Assembly: GCA_019454045.1 (NCBI GenBank)
Contig: SKCR01051203.1
Location: 124,001 to 188,000, forward strand
Source: Zanthoxylum bungeanum
Lineage: Eukaryota; Streptophyta; Magnoliopsida; Sapindales; Rutaceae
Direction: 5' to 3'
DNA: 64,000 nt
How positions within the stretch are numbered: the first letter of the stretch is position 1; each line of letters begins with the position of its first letter. A model generated the notes under the pieces. The model did no database searches. It was given only the letters and a program-made list of their open reading frames with translations, and had not been told where the DNA came from. The translations under genes were made by a program, and so were the position numbers. Of this stretch, positions 46,646 to 57,080 are shown in pieces.

Positions 46646-48170
46646 GTGAGAATCACTCAATGGAAGGAAAGACGCTTAATATTTTGCGAGGGTTTTTTCG
46701 AGTGCAAATTGGCAATCAATTTATTATCTTTGTTAAGGTCTCATCATCATACACCCTTAAACATGCATTCTAAACACATAATAAAGCGCGTATGTAAAAT
46801 AATAATGATATGCAGATGGATACTTTACACATTGATCATAGATCAAATCTCTCCATTTCTCTCTCCCGCTAGCACATGTATTACTTCTACCCGTTACACT
46901 ACACTTTTAAAGAAACCTCATTTACATTGAGGGGAATAGGTGAGAAGAGAATACAAAGAATAAGGAGGTGATAAGGCTGGACACGCAGGTCCAATTAATA
47001 AATCAAATTTATTACAACAATTTCTAAATTTGTCCCACCCATCTAATATCCATCCGATATACATTATTCATGCATTGCAACCATGTATTCACACAAGCAT
47101 GTTATCAATCAATCTAATCAAATTAATTAATCTGATAATTAGTGATCATCCAATGTTCAAACAATGATTTGATTTTGCTCGAGTCAAACTCGTTTTGCGA
47201 ATAAGTACTCAAAGTACGAATTCTCGAATTAAATTAAACTACATAATTAAATCCAATTTAATATGTATTTAATACTAACTCATTATTTAATTCCAAATTA
47301 AATATTACACTTTAATAACGAACCTTTACGACTTAAATTCCAAATTTAATCGTTACGGGTCTCAAAGCCCGATTAATATCCAATATTAATTTAATTAAAG
47401 TCCAATGAGCTTTTAATTAATTTCTTAAGGCATGGACTTTTGGTCAACTCGGGTCAAACCGAATAACCAAAATCCAATCCGGGAATTACTCCATAAGCCC
47501 AGAAATCAATTTTGGCCCATTAGACCCAATTAAACTTTAAAGGTCCATTAAGTCTCATTTGGGCTTTATGGATGCGGTTTTGGGCCCAATTGGATCCAAC
47601 CAATTTTTCCTAAACCCAACTTTGTACAACAAAGCCCTATAAGCCCATTTACAACATAACAAGCCCAAATCCAATTTTAAGGCCCAATTAATTAAATACA
47701 AAAAATCCAATTTCACATTTAATTAACCTAAAGTGTATTTCATGATTAATCACCCAAATTAACATTTCTAAAACATCAATTTATACAATTAATCATGCTC
47801 ATTTTCATCATCACATGTCCAACACATTTTGATTAAAATCAAACCCAATACATGCTCATCAAGGTCTCGGTAATTAGGGTTTTTGTCCAATTCAAAAATT
47901 CAATCCAATTAATTTTCAAATCAACAATCCCAACATGATTCTAACTCATCCAATGAATCAACAAATCAAAATTCCAAGACATTAGGGCAAGGGTGACTTT
48001 CGGCCAAGCTAAGTCAATTGGGGAAAATTTGTCCAATTCAAAATTCATCAAATTGACAATGCATAACACCATGTTATCATCAATTAAGCATACTCAAACA
48101 TCCAGTTTCATCCAAATATGCTCAAATCAATTTTACCCAAATTTAAGCCCTAAATTAATTTCATGCTCAA

Positions 48171-48188
48171 ACCTTGCTCTAGATGCCA
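48171..48188 (-). promoter_or_regulatory. Element A primer-binding site, variant
   Basis: The minus strand reads TGGCATCTAGAGCAAGG beside the LTR, identical to B. Confidence 0.7.
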
Positions 48189-48189
48189 T

Positions 48190-49852
48190 TGTTGGTTTCT
48201 ATTAAGGTCCCAAGATCAATAACAAGCATGAAATATGTGCGAATACAAATCAACGAAGTTACGAAATACTCACATCGATCGGTTGAGCGACGCGGAGACG
48301 AACAAAAATCTGATTTTCTCCTCTTCACTGGTTCGGCAGTGGCAGTTCACAACCCACTGGTTTGGCTCGGTTTTGGTCCTTCGTCAAGCTCCAAGCTTCG
48401 TCGAACGATTCCGGACTCATGGGTGGACTTCCCTATCACCTTCACATGTCTCTCGGAGTTCTAGCTCTTGTGATTTTTGCCACAAAAATCACACACTCAA
48501 GCTTCCCATTGCTCTCGGTTTTTGACAGAAAACCAGTCAACAATTTTACCTCCATGGGCATTTGAGAGAGGAGAGAAAAGAGAGAGAAGAAGTTGTGTGT
48601 GTTGTCTTACAAAATGTGTATCTAATACCAAAATAATTAAAAGTCAAATACCTATATCAAATAAAGGTAAATAGCCTTTTAATTAATACAACAACTCACA
48701 TCAACCATCACACTTGAGTGTCAAACACACTAACATCAACTCACATCAAGTCACATCAATCAATCAATCAATGGTTACATCACTCAAAGTGACATGATTT
48801 GACGCTTGAAGTGACGCTAGATGCGACTAATGATTTGACGCTTGATTTGACTTGCGTGCCGCACTCGAATTCGAAATGCGAATGCGCTCGCAAATAATCT
48901 CGGGCTCGGGTTCGCTAATTCCAAATTAACGAATTTTTCGTTGCGTCGTAATTAAATGATTACGCCTAGCGAAATCACTATTCACGTCACTAACGAATTA
49001 ATTCTAAATTAATTCGTTCGCCCGAATTAAAATCTAATTTTAATTCCGCGTCGAAATCCAATTTCGTTTAATATATCGAATATATTAATTTATCGATTAA
49101 TTCCAAATTAATCGTTATCTCTCTTTAATGATATTTTATCCCAGATAAAATATCTCCGCAATTAATCCCAGATTAAGTTTATCTCTCTTCTAATTAATCC
49201 CAGATTAATTTAGAGTGGGAGTCATACGTCATCGGTGAATCTTCGAGAAGCGACCCATGAGATCCCCGGATATGTTGGCAGTAAATTCGGTCGTCGAACT
49301 ATCCACACACGTAAGTACCTCGTACTACGTTTATATCGATTTACAAGACAAGGTTGGCTTCTAGCAAAACGTCATGCCTCCCCAATTCTCCAGAAATATC
49401 CTTAAAGAAAAAAAATCTATATCAGGCGTAGTATACGTAGTATTGCATATTTCTGTCCAGTATCGGATGATCACGTGTTAGGTCTGGGGCTGGAATTGTG
49501 TCTGCCCCGTACGAAGCACATGTCGGATGTCTGGTAACTAGTCTCTATAATCGATAACTATGACCTAGTCATATTATCCCGATGACTGCAGTACTTAAGA
49601 GTACTAGTACCGTATCCTACGTGACCATCATCTCCATATGACTGAAGTGACACTTCCATCTTGACATCACACCAACACACTACGATTCTCAATATACCCA
49701 GCATTGGAGTACACAGAACTTTTTAAAGCCCTGGATGACCGCAACCAAAGTATATTGATTGTCGCAAGTATTAGCGGTGCAAGTCTCAGGTTAAGACCAA
49801 ATACACCTACCCTGATTTCAGACTTCCATAGACACATAGTCATACTACCAAT
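48190..49852 (-). repeat. Element A 5' LTR, outer end deleted
   Basis: Matches 33064-34687. It stops at CTACCAATG, fused to the C LTR at TAAGATTTAATT. Ladder at about 48911-49213. Confidence 0.85.
48911..49213. repeat. Palindrome ladder in A 5' LTR
   Basis: Includes CGAATTAATT around CTA near 48994, GAATTAAAAT around CTA near 49024, CGATTAATT around CCA near 49095, and TTTTATC around CCA near 49134. Confidence 0.8.
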
Positions 49853-50486
49853 GTAAGATTTAATTAGCATTTATCCCACATCGGATTCTTAATTAATTTT
49901 GTTGTCTTTGGAGCACCTATATAAACCCAAAGAATTATTTACAAATTTTTACACCAAAACCTTTCATATATTGGGTTTATATAAGTGAGCAAATCTAAAT
50001 TTTAAGAGTAAGCCACTAATTTTGAGGATCCTTGAGTCTAATTGACTAGAGGAATCTCAAGTTAAAAGTTTTGAGGTATTTGCCTAGGCTAGCACCAAGG
50101 GCAAAATACCCGTGCATTCAAGGCGTAGTCTTGCCGTTGAGTTTTGGCTTTGGTGTGTGCACCTTTGGAGGCCAAACACTTGGGTGGCACTTTGGAACGT
50201 GGAAGACTTATAGATTGCTGAGTTCGAGAAAAACTTATAGATTGGAAGGAGAACTGGAGGAGTCTTCCGTTCAAGTAAGTCTTTTTCTTTCTTTTTAATT
50301 AGAGTTCTTATGATAGTTAGCATGTTTAAGTTTATGTTCTTTGCATTTTTTATGAGTTTTTATGCTTAGAATATATAGTAACATGCCTAGGCTTGTAGAA
50401 TAATAAAAACAAATGGGTCTTGGGCAAAGGGATAGCGGCATCATAATTTTTAATTTTCCACTGCGCACTCGTGGCGGTTCCCAATA
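49853..50486 (+). repeat. Element C 3' LTR remnant
   Basis: Matches the C 5' LTR from about 27120 to 27744 with several percent divergence and one small duplicated segment (ACTTATAGATTG near 50207 and 50235). Followed by the target duplication gaatg. Confidence 0.85.
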
Positions 50487-50491
50487 GAATG
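50487..50491. other. Target site duplication of element C, right (gaatg)
   Basis: Identical to 17004-17008. Element E homology resumes here. Confidence 0.85.
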
Positions 50492-51189
50492 GCCTAGAGT
50501 TTGTATTCTTCTAATATCATAGTTTGATATACTAGCTTATAGAGCCTATTGTAGACTTAGATAAGCTTTCCGAAAATCTGTGTTCTCTAATTTTGATACA
50601 GTCAGATTGTCTAATTTTATCAAAGCATAAATAATATATATATATATTTGATAATAAGGTTAGTAGGAGCGTTCAAATTTCTTTCTAGTGTTATATATCC
50701 TAACGACTTTGTCATTATTAATGTAATAATGAGATGTTTGTGAGGTAAAAGGTTTTCCTAAGTCTTCTTTTCTCCGTGAAAGCAATTAGAGTAGTCTTTG
50801 TTATATTTGATATAAAGTTTCATATATCATATAAAACTAAGAGACTTGTGAGATACTCCCATTAGTCGTACATTGGATATGATCTAATAAAGGACACATC
50901 AAAACTATCTGTATGACAGTTAGTATAACTGTTTGACAGTTAGTGTGTCTCTTGTATATAGTATTAATCTTTCGTAAATGATGATTCTTTTGTCGTAAGA
51001 GAAATTGATTAGAATGTCTAGTCAATTTGATGCATCATATGATGATTGCATAATGAATACTATATTATGTGCGATTAAAGATATCAATTTAATAGTAATA
51101 GTTACGAGCTATTTTGATACGTTGTAGACCATAGGATGAATCTTAAAACATGTTTTTTGTGATCTTTAAGATATTAAGAATGAGTTTCT
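50492..51189 (+). pseudogene. Element E, right part: decayed pol
   Basis: Collinear with the reverse complement of D from about 4850 down to 4170. Near 50685 GTTAGTAGGAGCGTTCAAATT corresponds to the SGS segment ahead of the YVDD box, as in D, but no reading frame survives. It ends abruptly at the T1 LTR, so the rest of pol and the 3' LTR of E are not present. Confidence 0.65.
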
Positions 51190-52121
51190 TAGCCAGCCTC
51201 GGATTCGCTCAGCCGCTATTTCAAACCTTAGCCTCGGACAAGCCCATTACCCTGCAACCCACCATACACACGCCTAAGGCCCATGAACCCATGCACACGC
51301 CCAAATCTTCCCAAATAGATAAAATCCCATGCATTCCACATGCTCAAATTCCCTCATCAACACTTTCCAATTTAACAATATTTTGGGATCCCATCCAATT
51401 TAACAAGATTTGGGATATTCTCATCACCAAATTTGTGAGATTGTGTTCCCAAAATAATTTAAGAAAATATCTCCCAAATCAATATGATTTGTTTCCCAAT
51501 TTGGAGATCCCTACAAATCATTATAAATTATGGACCGAATCATCACAAGAGGAAGGGGCTTGCACGACAATGATCATCAAGAAACCTTAGGCTCTCTTCT
51601 CTTCTTCTTCTTCAAGCCATCACCGAAACACACAACCAACAAAAACCCTAGAAGACAACCACTCGGGAAATATTAATACATGCGTGATTAACCCCATTTT
51701 GTTTTCTATTTATTTATTGACGCTTTTCCCGTTTTGATTTTCGTTATTGCATCTCGTACTTCTTAATTTAATATGCTTTTGGAATCGTGTTTTGTGATTA
51801 TTATTTGCTTGGGTATGTTATTTCGTTTTTATTCGCTTTTATGTATGAATTGCATTAAGACTTGGCTATACCATTGTGTGAACCCGTCCATTATACTGGC
51901 ATAAGTAAGGGACCATTCCGAACCCAACTGTTTGAGGTCTTCCCTTGCCAGGGGTGAGTGCGGCCTTAAATCTTTTCCCAATTCACAATGGGTGGTGACT
52001 CCTTTTTTCTCCGATTTAGTCCCCCGCGGGCTACTCCGTACTCTCTACGGGTTGCGAGCCCAAAAGTGTCATCGTCGCCGAGCATCATAGACATAGCGGT
52101 AAACCCCGCTTCGCTCCTACA
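51190..52121 (+). repeat. T1 5' LTR (Tat-like), 5' end missing
   Basis: Begins mid-LTR at the end of E and ends CCTACA before a Tat-style start TGGTGACTC. TATAAATTA at 51522-51530 is a plausible TATA box, followed by a CTTCTTC-rich stretch. The ORF 51150-51590 spans the E/LTR boundary and is not a gene. Confidence 0.65.
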
Positions 52122-52123
52122 GA

Positions 52124-52141
52124 TGGTGACTCTACTGGGGA
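52124..52141 (+). promoter_or_regulatory. T1 primer-binding site candidate
   Basis: TGGTGACTCTACTGGGGA two bases after the LTR end. It resembles the sequence at this place in Tat elements as I remember them; the tRNA was not identified. Confidence 0.5.
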
Positions 52142-52910
52142 TAGAGAATCGGCCCCGAAACAACGCCTTGCAGTGTCTGTGGCTTTGGCTTTGGTTAACC
52201 AAGTCTCATATACTTTGCATACCCTTCTTACCCTGATGGCGTCATGTATCGTGAAGTCACTTTCACTCATGGCGGCGGATCTTTATGTGATGATAACCAT
52301 CACTCGTTGGCACGTACCCTATGGTATAAAAAGGCGCGCTCACTTGGTCGCTCGAAACCTTGAGTGGGGAGACCAAATTATAGGCAACCCTTCACCGATG
52401 AGAGCCTTATCCATACCCTTGTAAGCCCACATATGAACTATAGTTATATGTCCTATAGAAGCTACCCCTATGCATGTGTTTGAGACCATTATCATTTTAA
52501 TGCATTTGGGCCTCTCGTCATAGGATACGAATTATTGGGCCACTTAAATTGGGGCGAGTTTGTATCTTATGATAATTGGGCCAAAAGTTTTCAAAATGAC
52601 GATGTGCCACCTTGTGTTTGGGCCCCATATCATTTGAAGTTATTTAGCCACCTTATCGCAAAAGTGTAAACATGTTGGGCCTTTTCAATTGGGACAAGTT
52701 TTCACCTCGCGATAATCTGATTAAACGCTTTCAAATGATAATGGGCCAACTTGTATGAAAACCTTGATGGGCTTAGAAGGTCCAAACATGATCTGAATAT
52801 GCCAAACGCATGAGTCCGATATCCGCAATGGCTTTCATCCAGGAAGGTTACGCCTTGTTATGCCAAACGCATGAGTCCGATATGCCAAACGCATGAGTCT
52901 GATATCCGCA
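52142..52910 (+). other. T1 leader with 22-bp repeats
   Basis: No supported ORF. The 22-bp unit TATGCCAAACGCATGAGTCC-GA occurs in tandem at 52859-52880 and 52881-52902 and once at 52798-52819. Each unit contains a short hairpin (ATGC and GCAT around CAAAC). GGGCCA-rich spaced repeats precede it (52500-52750). Confidence 0.65.
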
Positions 52911-53160
52911 TGTTAGCACTGTTCGGCGCAAGTTAGGCGTCGCGACGCTGAAGGTCTTGGAGCCGCGACGCGAGAATTTACTAAAATGCCATTTTCGTCT
53001 AATTTTCACTGTTTTGGCCCAAATCACCTCCAGAATGTCCTGAAACTTTATTTATCTACAAAATAACACAAAACACATCAAAATATTCACAAAACTCAAG
53101 AAACTATACAAAATATTAGGTTAAATGAGTGTGAAATAGTGATAGATTTACCACTCATCA
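52911..53160 (-). mobile_element. M: first 250 bp of a K-family LTR, minus strand
   Basis: Ends CCACTCATCA at 53160, the reverse complement of the LTR start. It contains the paired TCGCGA/CCGCGA sites at 52940-52945 and 52963-52968, 192 bp from the LTR start, as in K and L. The other end is a break. T1 gag follows directly. Confidence 0.85.
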
Positions 53161-53881
53161 TGAGGAGCCCCGGAATAGGGTGAGTGAAGAAATCTATATT
53201 TTTGATGATGACATGGCTGAGTATACCGCGGGAAGGATAGCCGAGTCTCAGGCAGAGTTACAGAGACTCAAGGAACAAGTAGAGTCAGTTACCCGCAAGA
53301 TGAAGGGAAAACACGAAGATCTATTAGACTATGTTGAGATGACTTTCGAAGAACAGCTACCTCCTCAGTGTAAAATGTCTGACTTGGCCAAGTTCAACCG
53401 AAACGGAGATCCTAGGGTTCATCTCCGACAATATGTTTCAGTGATGAGTTCACTGGGTTTTTCGAAGCGCCAGGTGCAGAAGATGTTTGGGATGTCACTG
53501 GAAGGGGCGCCCGTAGTATGGTATCATGACTTAGAGAAAAAAAAGTCAGAGATAACTGAAGGGCATTAGCAGAGGCCTTTCTGAACCAATATGTCACAGA
53601 CATGGAGATAGACTTGTCGCTCCATGACCTAGAAAACACCGAACAGAAGCCGGAAGAGACCTTCAAAGATTATGTGGATCGCTGGAGAAGCCATCTCTTG
53701 AAGATACAGACACGGCCCTCGGAGAATGACCAGATTAAGATGATCATTAAGGGAACCGAGCCCTCTATTTATAACAAGCTGAGAAGGATGACCTCCATGA
53801 TTAGTGACTTTCGACAGTTAAGAGAAACTTTCATGGATATCGAGGATGAGGAAGCCGAGAAACAGAAGATTTTACGGCCAT
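53161..53881 (+). pseudogene. gag: T1 gag (Tat-like)
   Basis: First part 53180-53569: an acidic, coiled-coil-like start (SQAELQRLKEQVESVTRKM), then FNRNGDPRVHLRQYVSVM and a PVVWYHDLEK segment, which is the retrotransposon gag core of Tat/Ogre-like elements. The frame is lost in a run of eight A's near 53537. In the shifted frame a TGA stands where tryptophan is expected (near 53556), after which ALAEAFLNQYV and DLENTEQKPEETFKDYVDRW follow to 53881. It would form the particle shell. The end passes directly into K-type 3' sequence, so nucleocapsid and protease are absent. Confidence 0.8.
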
Positions 53882-53883
53882 AA

Positions 53884-54605
53884 TAGAAAGTCCATTGGGG
53901 GCCTTCAACAAAAAACAATTGTTTGTTTTTAGTCCTTAATAGTTAAGCATACCAATGATGAAATTGTTTGCTTTAGGGTGAAATCTTAGAAACGATAAGT
54001 TTTTGATGTACTTTTATCTGATCTTTGAGTAGTTGATCTATGTTAGACTCGTAAGCACTTAATTATTGGTTTATAGCAGTGAAAATCTGAGTAGTTGGCA
54101 AAGTGACTAGTTGAAGAAATTACAGGTCGATGAATGACCGTTTGCTTAGATGTCTATCTTGATTTGCTTGTGTTATGATGTGTGGTATGGTTGAAAATAA
54201 AAGAAAAGTCTCTAAAGAAAAAAATTAAACCACCTATAACCGATAAGCGTGAAGCTACCCATGGGTGAGTATTAGGACCACCATGAGGAGAAATGCTACC
54301 TTAAAGGGTAGGTATGTTGAAAAAAAAAAGAAAGAAAAAAGAAAATCAGACCATATTGAGCACAGAAAAAAGAAATTGCAAAGCATAATTGAGATATCTA
54401 GGTTGGTTTGACCCATCGATCCTAATTTTTGAAACAAAATCATTGAGTTGGTTTACCTAGGAATCAAGCTGTAAATGAACCTTTGCACACACACACTGTG
54501 AGTCTGGCTTAGATGATTTATTCAAAGACTTGGATTTGAGTTGCATTGAGTGTTTGAAGGTTCTCTGGTTTCATTACTGGGCATTCTTTGAGGACAATAA
54601 TATGT
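53884..54605 (+). mobile_element. N: K-family 3' noncoding segment inside T1
   Basis: Collinear with K 61720-62400: GACTCGT...GCACTT, then GTGACTAGTT, then GAATGACCGTTTGC, then a purine-rich tract, then CACACACACT...GAGTCTG and TTTGAAGGTTC. Substantially diverged. No coding sequence. It shows that a K-like element once recombined with T1. Confidence 0.7.
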
Positions 54606-54745
54606 GTAACTATTGGGACTATTTCATAGCCCGTAATATAGTATGTCGATACAGAATGCCACATCACATAGTTACGGACAATGGAGTCCAATTTTGGGGA
54701 GAGGAAATATGTCGAAATCTAGGAATCGGAAGACATGATTTTCAG
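54606..54745 (+). pseudogene. Gypsy integrase fragment
   Basis: In the frame of 54530-54793 the stretch FIARNIVCRYRMPHHIVTDN followed by GVQFWGEEICRNLGI matches the integrase catalytic segment of Ty3/Gypsy elements (TDNG.QF around the second Asp). Only about 45 residues remain, fused upstream to N and downstream to unrelated sequence. Whether it belonged to T1 or to the N donor is unknown. Confidence 0.7.
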
Positions 54746-54911
54746 TATCCCAAAAAGATGAGGCCGCTTTCAAAAAGGCGAAATCCACATTGACCAGGTG
54801 TAGGTAGCGAAGGGCAGAAAATTGAGCCAGGTCTGGGGATGAACAATCTACCACACCGCGAATAAGGGACATAACAGGATCTTGAGCCATGAGACCAAAG
54901 AAAACTAGCAA
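54742..54911 (-). pseudogene. Antisense fragment, possibly plant-mobile-domain-like
   Basis: The minus-strand frame gives about 55 residues with VNVDFAFLKAASSFWDTENH followed by FRFLDFDIFP. The layout (leading to a WD...FRF..F...P end) reminds me of DUF7745/plant mobile domain proteins, which are sometimes carried antisense in Tat elements as an extra ORF. That is a recollection, not a search result. The frame then runs into the minisatellite and is not a real continuation. Confidence 0.3.
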
Positions 54912-55139
54912 TCACCAGAGTAGAATTGACAAAGGAAACTGTAAGCAGGCCAAGGGGGCGACCAAAGACTTCTATAGGCAAAGGGCACCAAAGAGCACAA
55001 GGAAGGCAACCAAGGATAACATCAAGCCAATAGGACAAAGAAAACCCATCGGAATAGGGAATGCATCCGTGCATACATGCATACACGTCACATACACACA
55101 TTTTTTGTTTTGTGTTCGCAGGCTTTGAAGAAAATGAAA

Positions 55140-55530
55140 AGGAGGCAAAGACGAGCAAATCCTCGGGAATGAGGACGAGAAAGCTGGGAATGGCACTCCG
55201 GGAATGGAGAACAACCTCGGGAATGAGGATGAGCAACTCCTCAGGAATGAGGACGAGCAAGCCGGGAATGGCACTTCGAGAATGGAGAACAACCTCAGAA
55301 ATGAGGATGAGCAACTCCTCGGTAATGAGGATGAGCAAGCCGGGAATGGCACCCCGGGAATGGAGAACAACCTCGGGAATGAGGACGAGCAAGATGGGAA
55401 TAGCACTCCGGGAATGGAGAACAACCTCAGGAATGGGATGAGAAACTCCTCAGGAATGAGGACGAGCAAGCCAGGAATGTCACTCCGGGAATGGAGAACA
55501 ACCTCGGAAATGAGGATGAGGGAATGTGGA
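55140..55530 (+). repeat. 78-bp minisatellite (3 x 26 bp) in T1
   Basis: Units around GGAATGAGGATGAGCAACTC repeat with a 78-bp step (55223, 55301, 55379), then irregularly. Each unit is three related 26-bp submotifs with GGAATG. As 78 is a multiple of 3, several frames stay open on both strands, explaining overlapping ORFs of up to about 200 codons here. Confidence 0.9.
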
Positions 55531-55638
55531 CGGATCAAGGGGCGAAGTGCCCCACCACCATCAGTTCAACAGGTCAAAAAGGAATCCCAATGGTCGAAAC
55601 CATCATCCCAATGGTCGAAACCATCACAATCATCATAG

Positions 55639-56960
55639 TTTGGGAATGAATCCCAGAGGTCGAAGCACCTCATCATAGGAAAAAACTCCCCAGTGGATCG
55701 AAGAGTCACACAAGAGGACCAAAACACTATCACCCATTCAATTCGGGAATAAATCCCAGAGATCGAAACATCTCACACCCGGTGGTTCGGGAACAAATCC
55801 CAGGGGTCGAAGCACCTCGCCATCAACTCAACTTAGTTCGGGAATAAATCCCAGAGATCGAAGCATCTCACACTCGGTGGTTCGGGAATGAAGCTAAGGG
55901 GTCGAAGCACCTCGCCATCAACTCAACTCAGTTCGGGAATAAATTCCCAGAGATCGAAGCATCTCACACTCGGTGGTTCGGGAATGAAGCCCAAGGGTCG
56001 AAGTACCTCGCCATCAACTCAACTCAGTTCGGGAATAAATCCTAGAGATCGAAGCATCTCACACTCGATGGTTCGGGAATGAAGCCCATGGGTCGAAGCA
56101 CCTCGCCATCAATTCAACTCAGTTCAGAAATAAATCCCAGAGATCGAAGCATCTCACGCTCGGTGGTTCGGGAATGAAGCCCATGAGTCGAAGCACCTCA
56201 CCATCAACTCAACTCAATTCGAGAATAAATCCCAGAGATCGAAGCATCTCACACTCGGTGGTTCGCGAAAGAAGCCCAGGGGTCGAAGCACCTCGCCATC
56301 AACTCAACTCAGTTTGGGAATAAATCTTAGAGATCGAAGCATCTCACACTCGGTGGTTTGGAAATCAAGCCCAGGGGTCGAAGAACCTCGCCATCAACTC
56401 AGCACAGTTAAGGAATAAAGCCCAGAGATTAAAGCATCTCATACCCCGCATGGTTCGGGAATAAAGCCCAGGGGTCAAACCACCTCGCCATCAACTCAGC
56501 ATAGTTCGGGAATAAAGCCCAGAGAACGAAGCATCTCACACCCAGCATGGTTCGGGAATGAAGCCCAGAGGTCGAAGCACATCGCCATCAACTCAGTATA
56601 ATTTGGGAATAAAGCCCAGAGATCGACGTATCTCACACCCAACATGGTTCGGGAATAAAGCCCATTGGTAGAAGTACCTCGCCATCAACTCAGTACAGTT
56701 CGGGAATGAATCTCAGAGATTGAAGCATCTCACACCCAGCATGGTTCGGGAACAAAGCCTAGAGGTCGAAGTACTTCGCCTTCAACTCAACTTAGTTCAG
56801 GAACAAATCCCAGAGGTCGAAGCACCTCACCATCAAATCAACTCGGTTCGGGAATAAATCCCAGAGATTGAAGCATCTTGCATGAATGAATCCCAGAGGT
56901 CGAAGCGCCTCGCCGTCAGTTCGGGAATAAATCCCAAAGATCAAAGCATCTCACAAAAGC
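55639..56960 (+). repeat. ~95-bp minisatellite array in T1, about 14 units
   Basis: Each unit joins two related halves: TTCGGGAATAAATCCCAGAG...ATCTCACACTCGGTGG, and TTCGGGAATGAAGCCCAGGG...CTCGCCATCAACTCAACTCAG. Starts at 55836, 55931, 56027 and 56122 give steps of 95-96 bp. It lies just before the PPT, the usual place of such arrays in Tat elements. Confidence 0.9.
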
Positions 56961-57066
56961 ATCGAAACAACAAGTAAGTCCGGCAACGGCCGACGAACCA
57001 GGTCAGCAAAAATGCATGCATGACTTTGATAGGGTTGTCACTGTCACACACTGCACATTCCCCATC

Positions 57067-57080
57067 AAAATAGGGGCGAC
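57067..57080 (+). promoter_or_regulatory. T1 polypurine tract
   Basis: AAAATAGGGGCGAC directly before the LTR start TGTAGACACT. Confidence 0.7.

Larger units (their letters stand above)
45321..48170 (-). other. Element A leader with palindromes
   Basis: Noncoding in sense. Contains the same hairpin series as F in opposite orientation (AATAGT around CCA near 45867 and 45918, TATAAT around CCA near 45982), the spaced TCTTGACTTTGGCCAA copies and the antisense ORF. The PBS-proximal third is rich in GGCCCA/TGGGCC words. Confidence 0.7.
33064..49852 (-). mobile_element. Element A: Copia element of the F family, minus strand, hosting B
   Basis: Left (3') LTR 33064-34687 plus 42304-42559, internal 42560-48189, right (5') LTR 48190-49852. 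It interrupts the RNase H region of C. The plus-strand LTR start TGTTGGTTTC is seen at 33064 and 48190. The outer end of the right LTR is missing at the join to the C LTR, so no target duplication remains. The left LTR is split by B and its inner end, together with the PPT, is deleted. Confidence 0.85.
17009..50486 (+). mobile_element. Element C: Ty1/Copia retrotransposon with nested insertions
   Basis: Starts TGTTAGGGATATGCCC, ends TTCCCAATA, flanked by the perfect 5-bp duplication gaatg. Own parts: 5' LTR (17009-17448 plus 26971-27744), PBS 27746-27757, leader to 29113, gag-pol 29114-33063, and a 3' LTR remnant 49853-50486. The rest is element F in the 5' LTR and element A (with B inside it) in the RNase H region. 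The RNase H tail, PPT and start of the 3' LTR were lost in a deletion at the A junction. The two LTR remnants differ by several percent by eye, more than those of F, which fits F having arrived later. Confidence 0.85.

Noticed and set aside
51150..51590. 146-codon plus-strand ORF
   Set aside because: Spans the junction between element E and the T1 LTR, so it cannot be an evolved gene.
54742..55638. ORFs of 126-216 codons on both strands
   Set aside because: Caused by the 78-bp repeat, which is a multiple of three and has few stops.
55639..56960. CRISPR-like look of regular repeats
   Set aside because: Units are contiguous and diverged with no unique spacers, in a plant retrotransposon setting.
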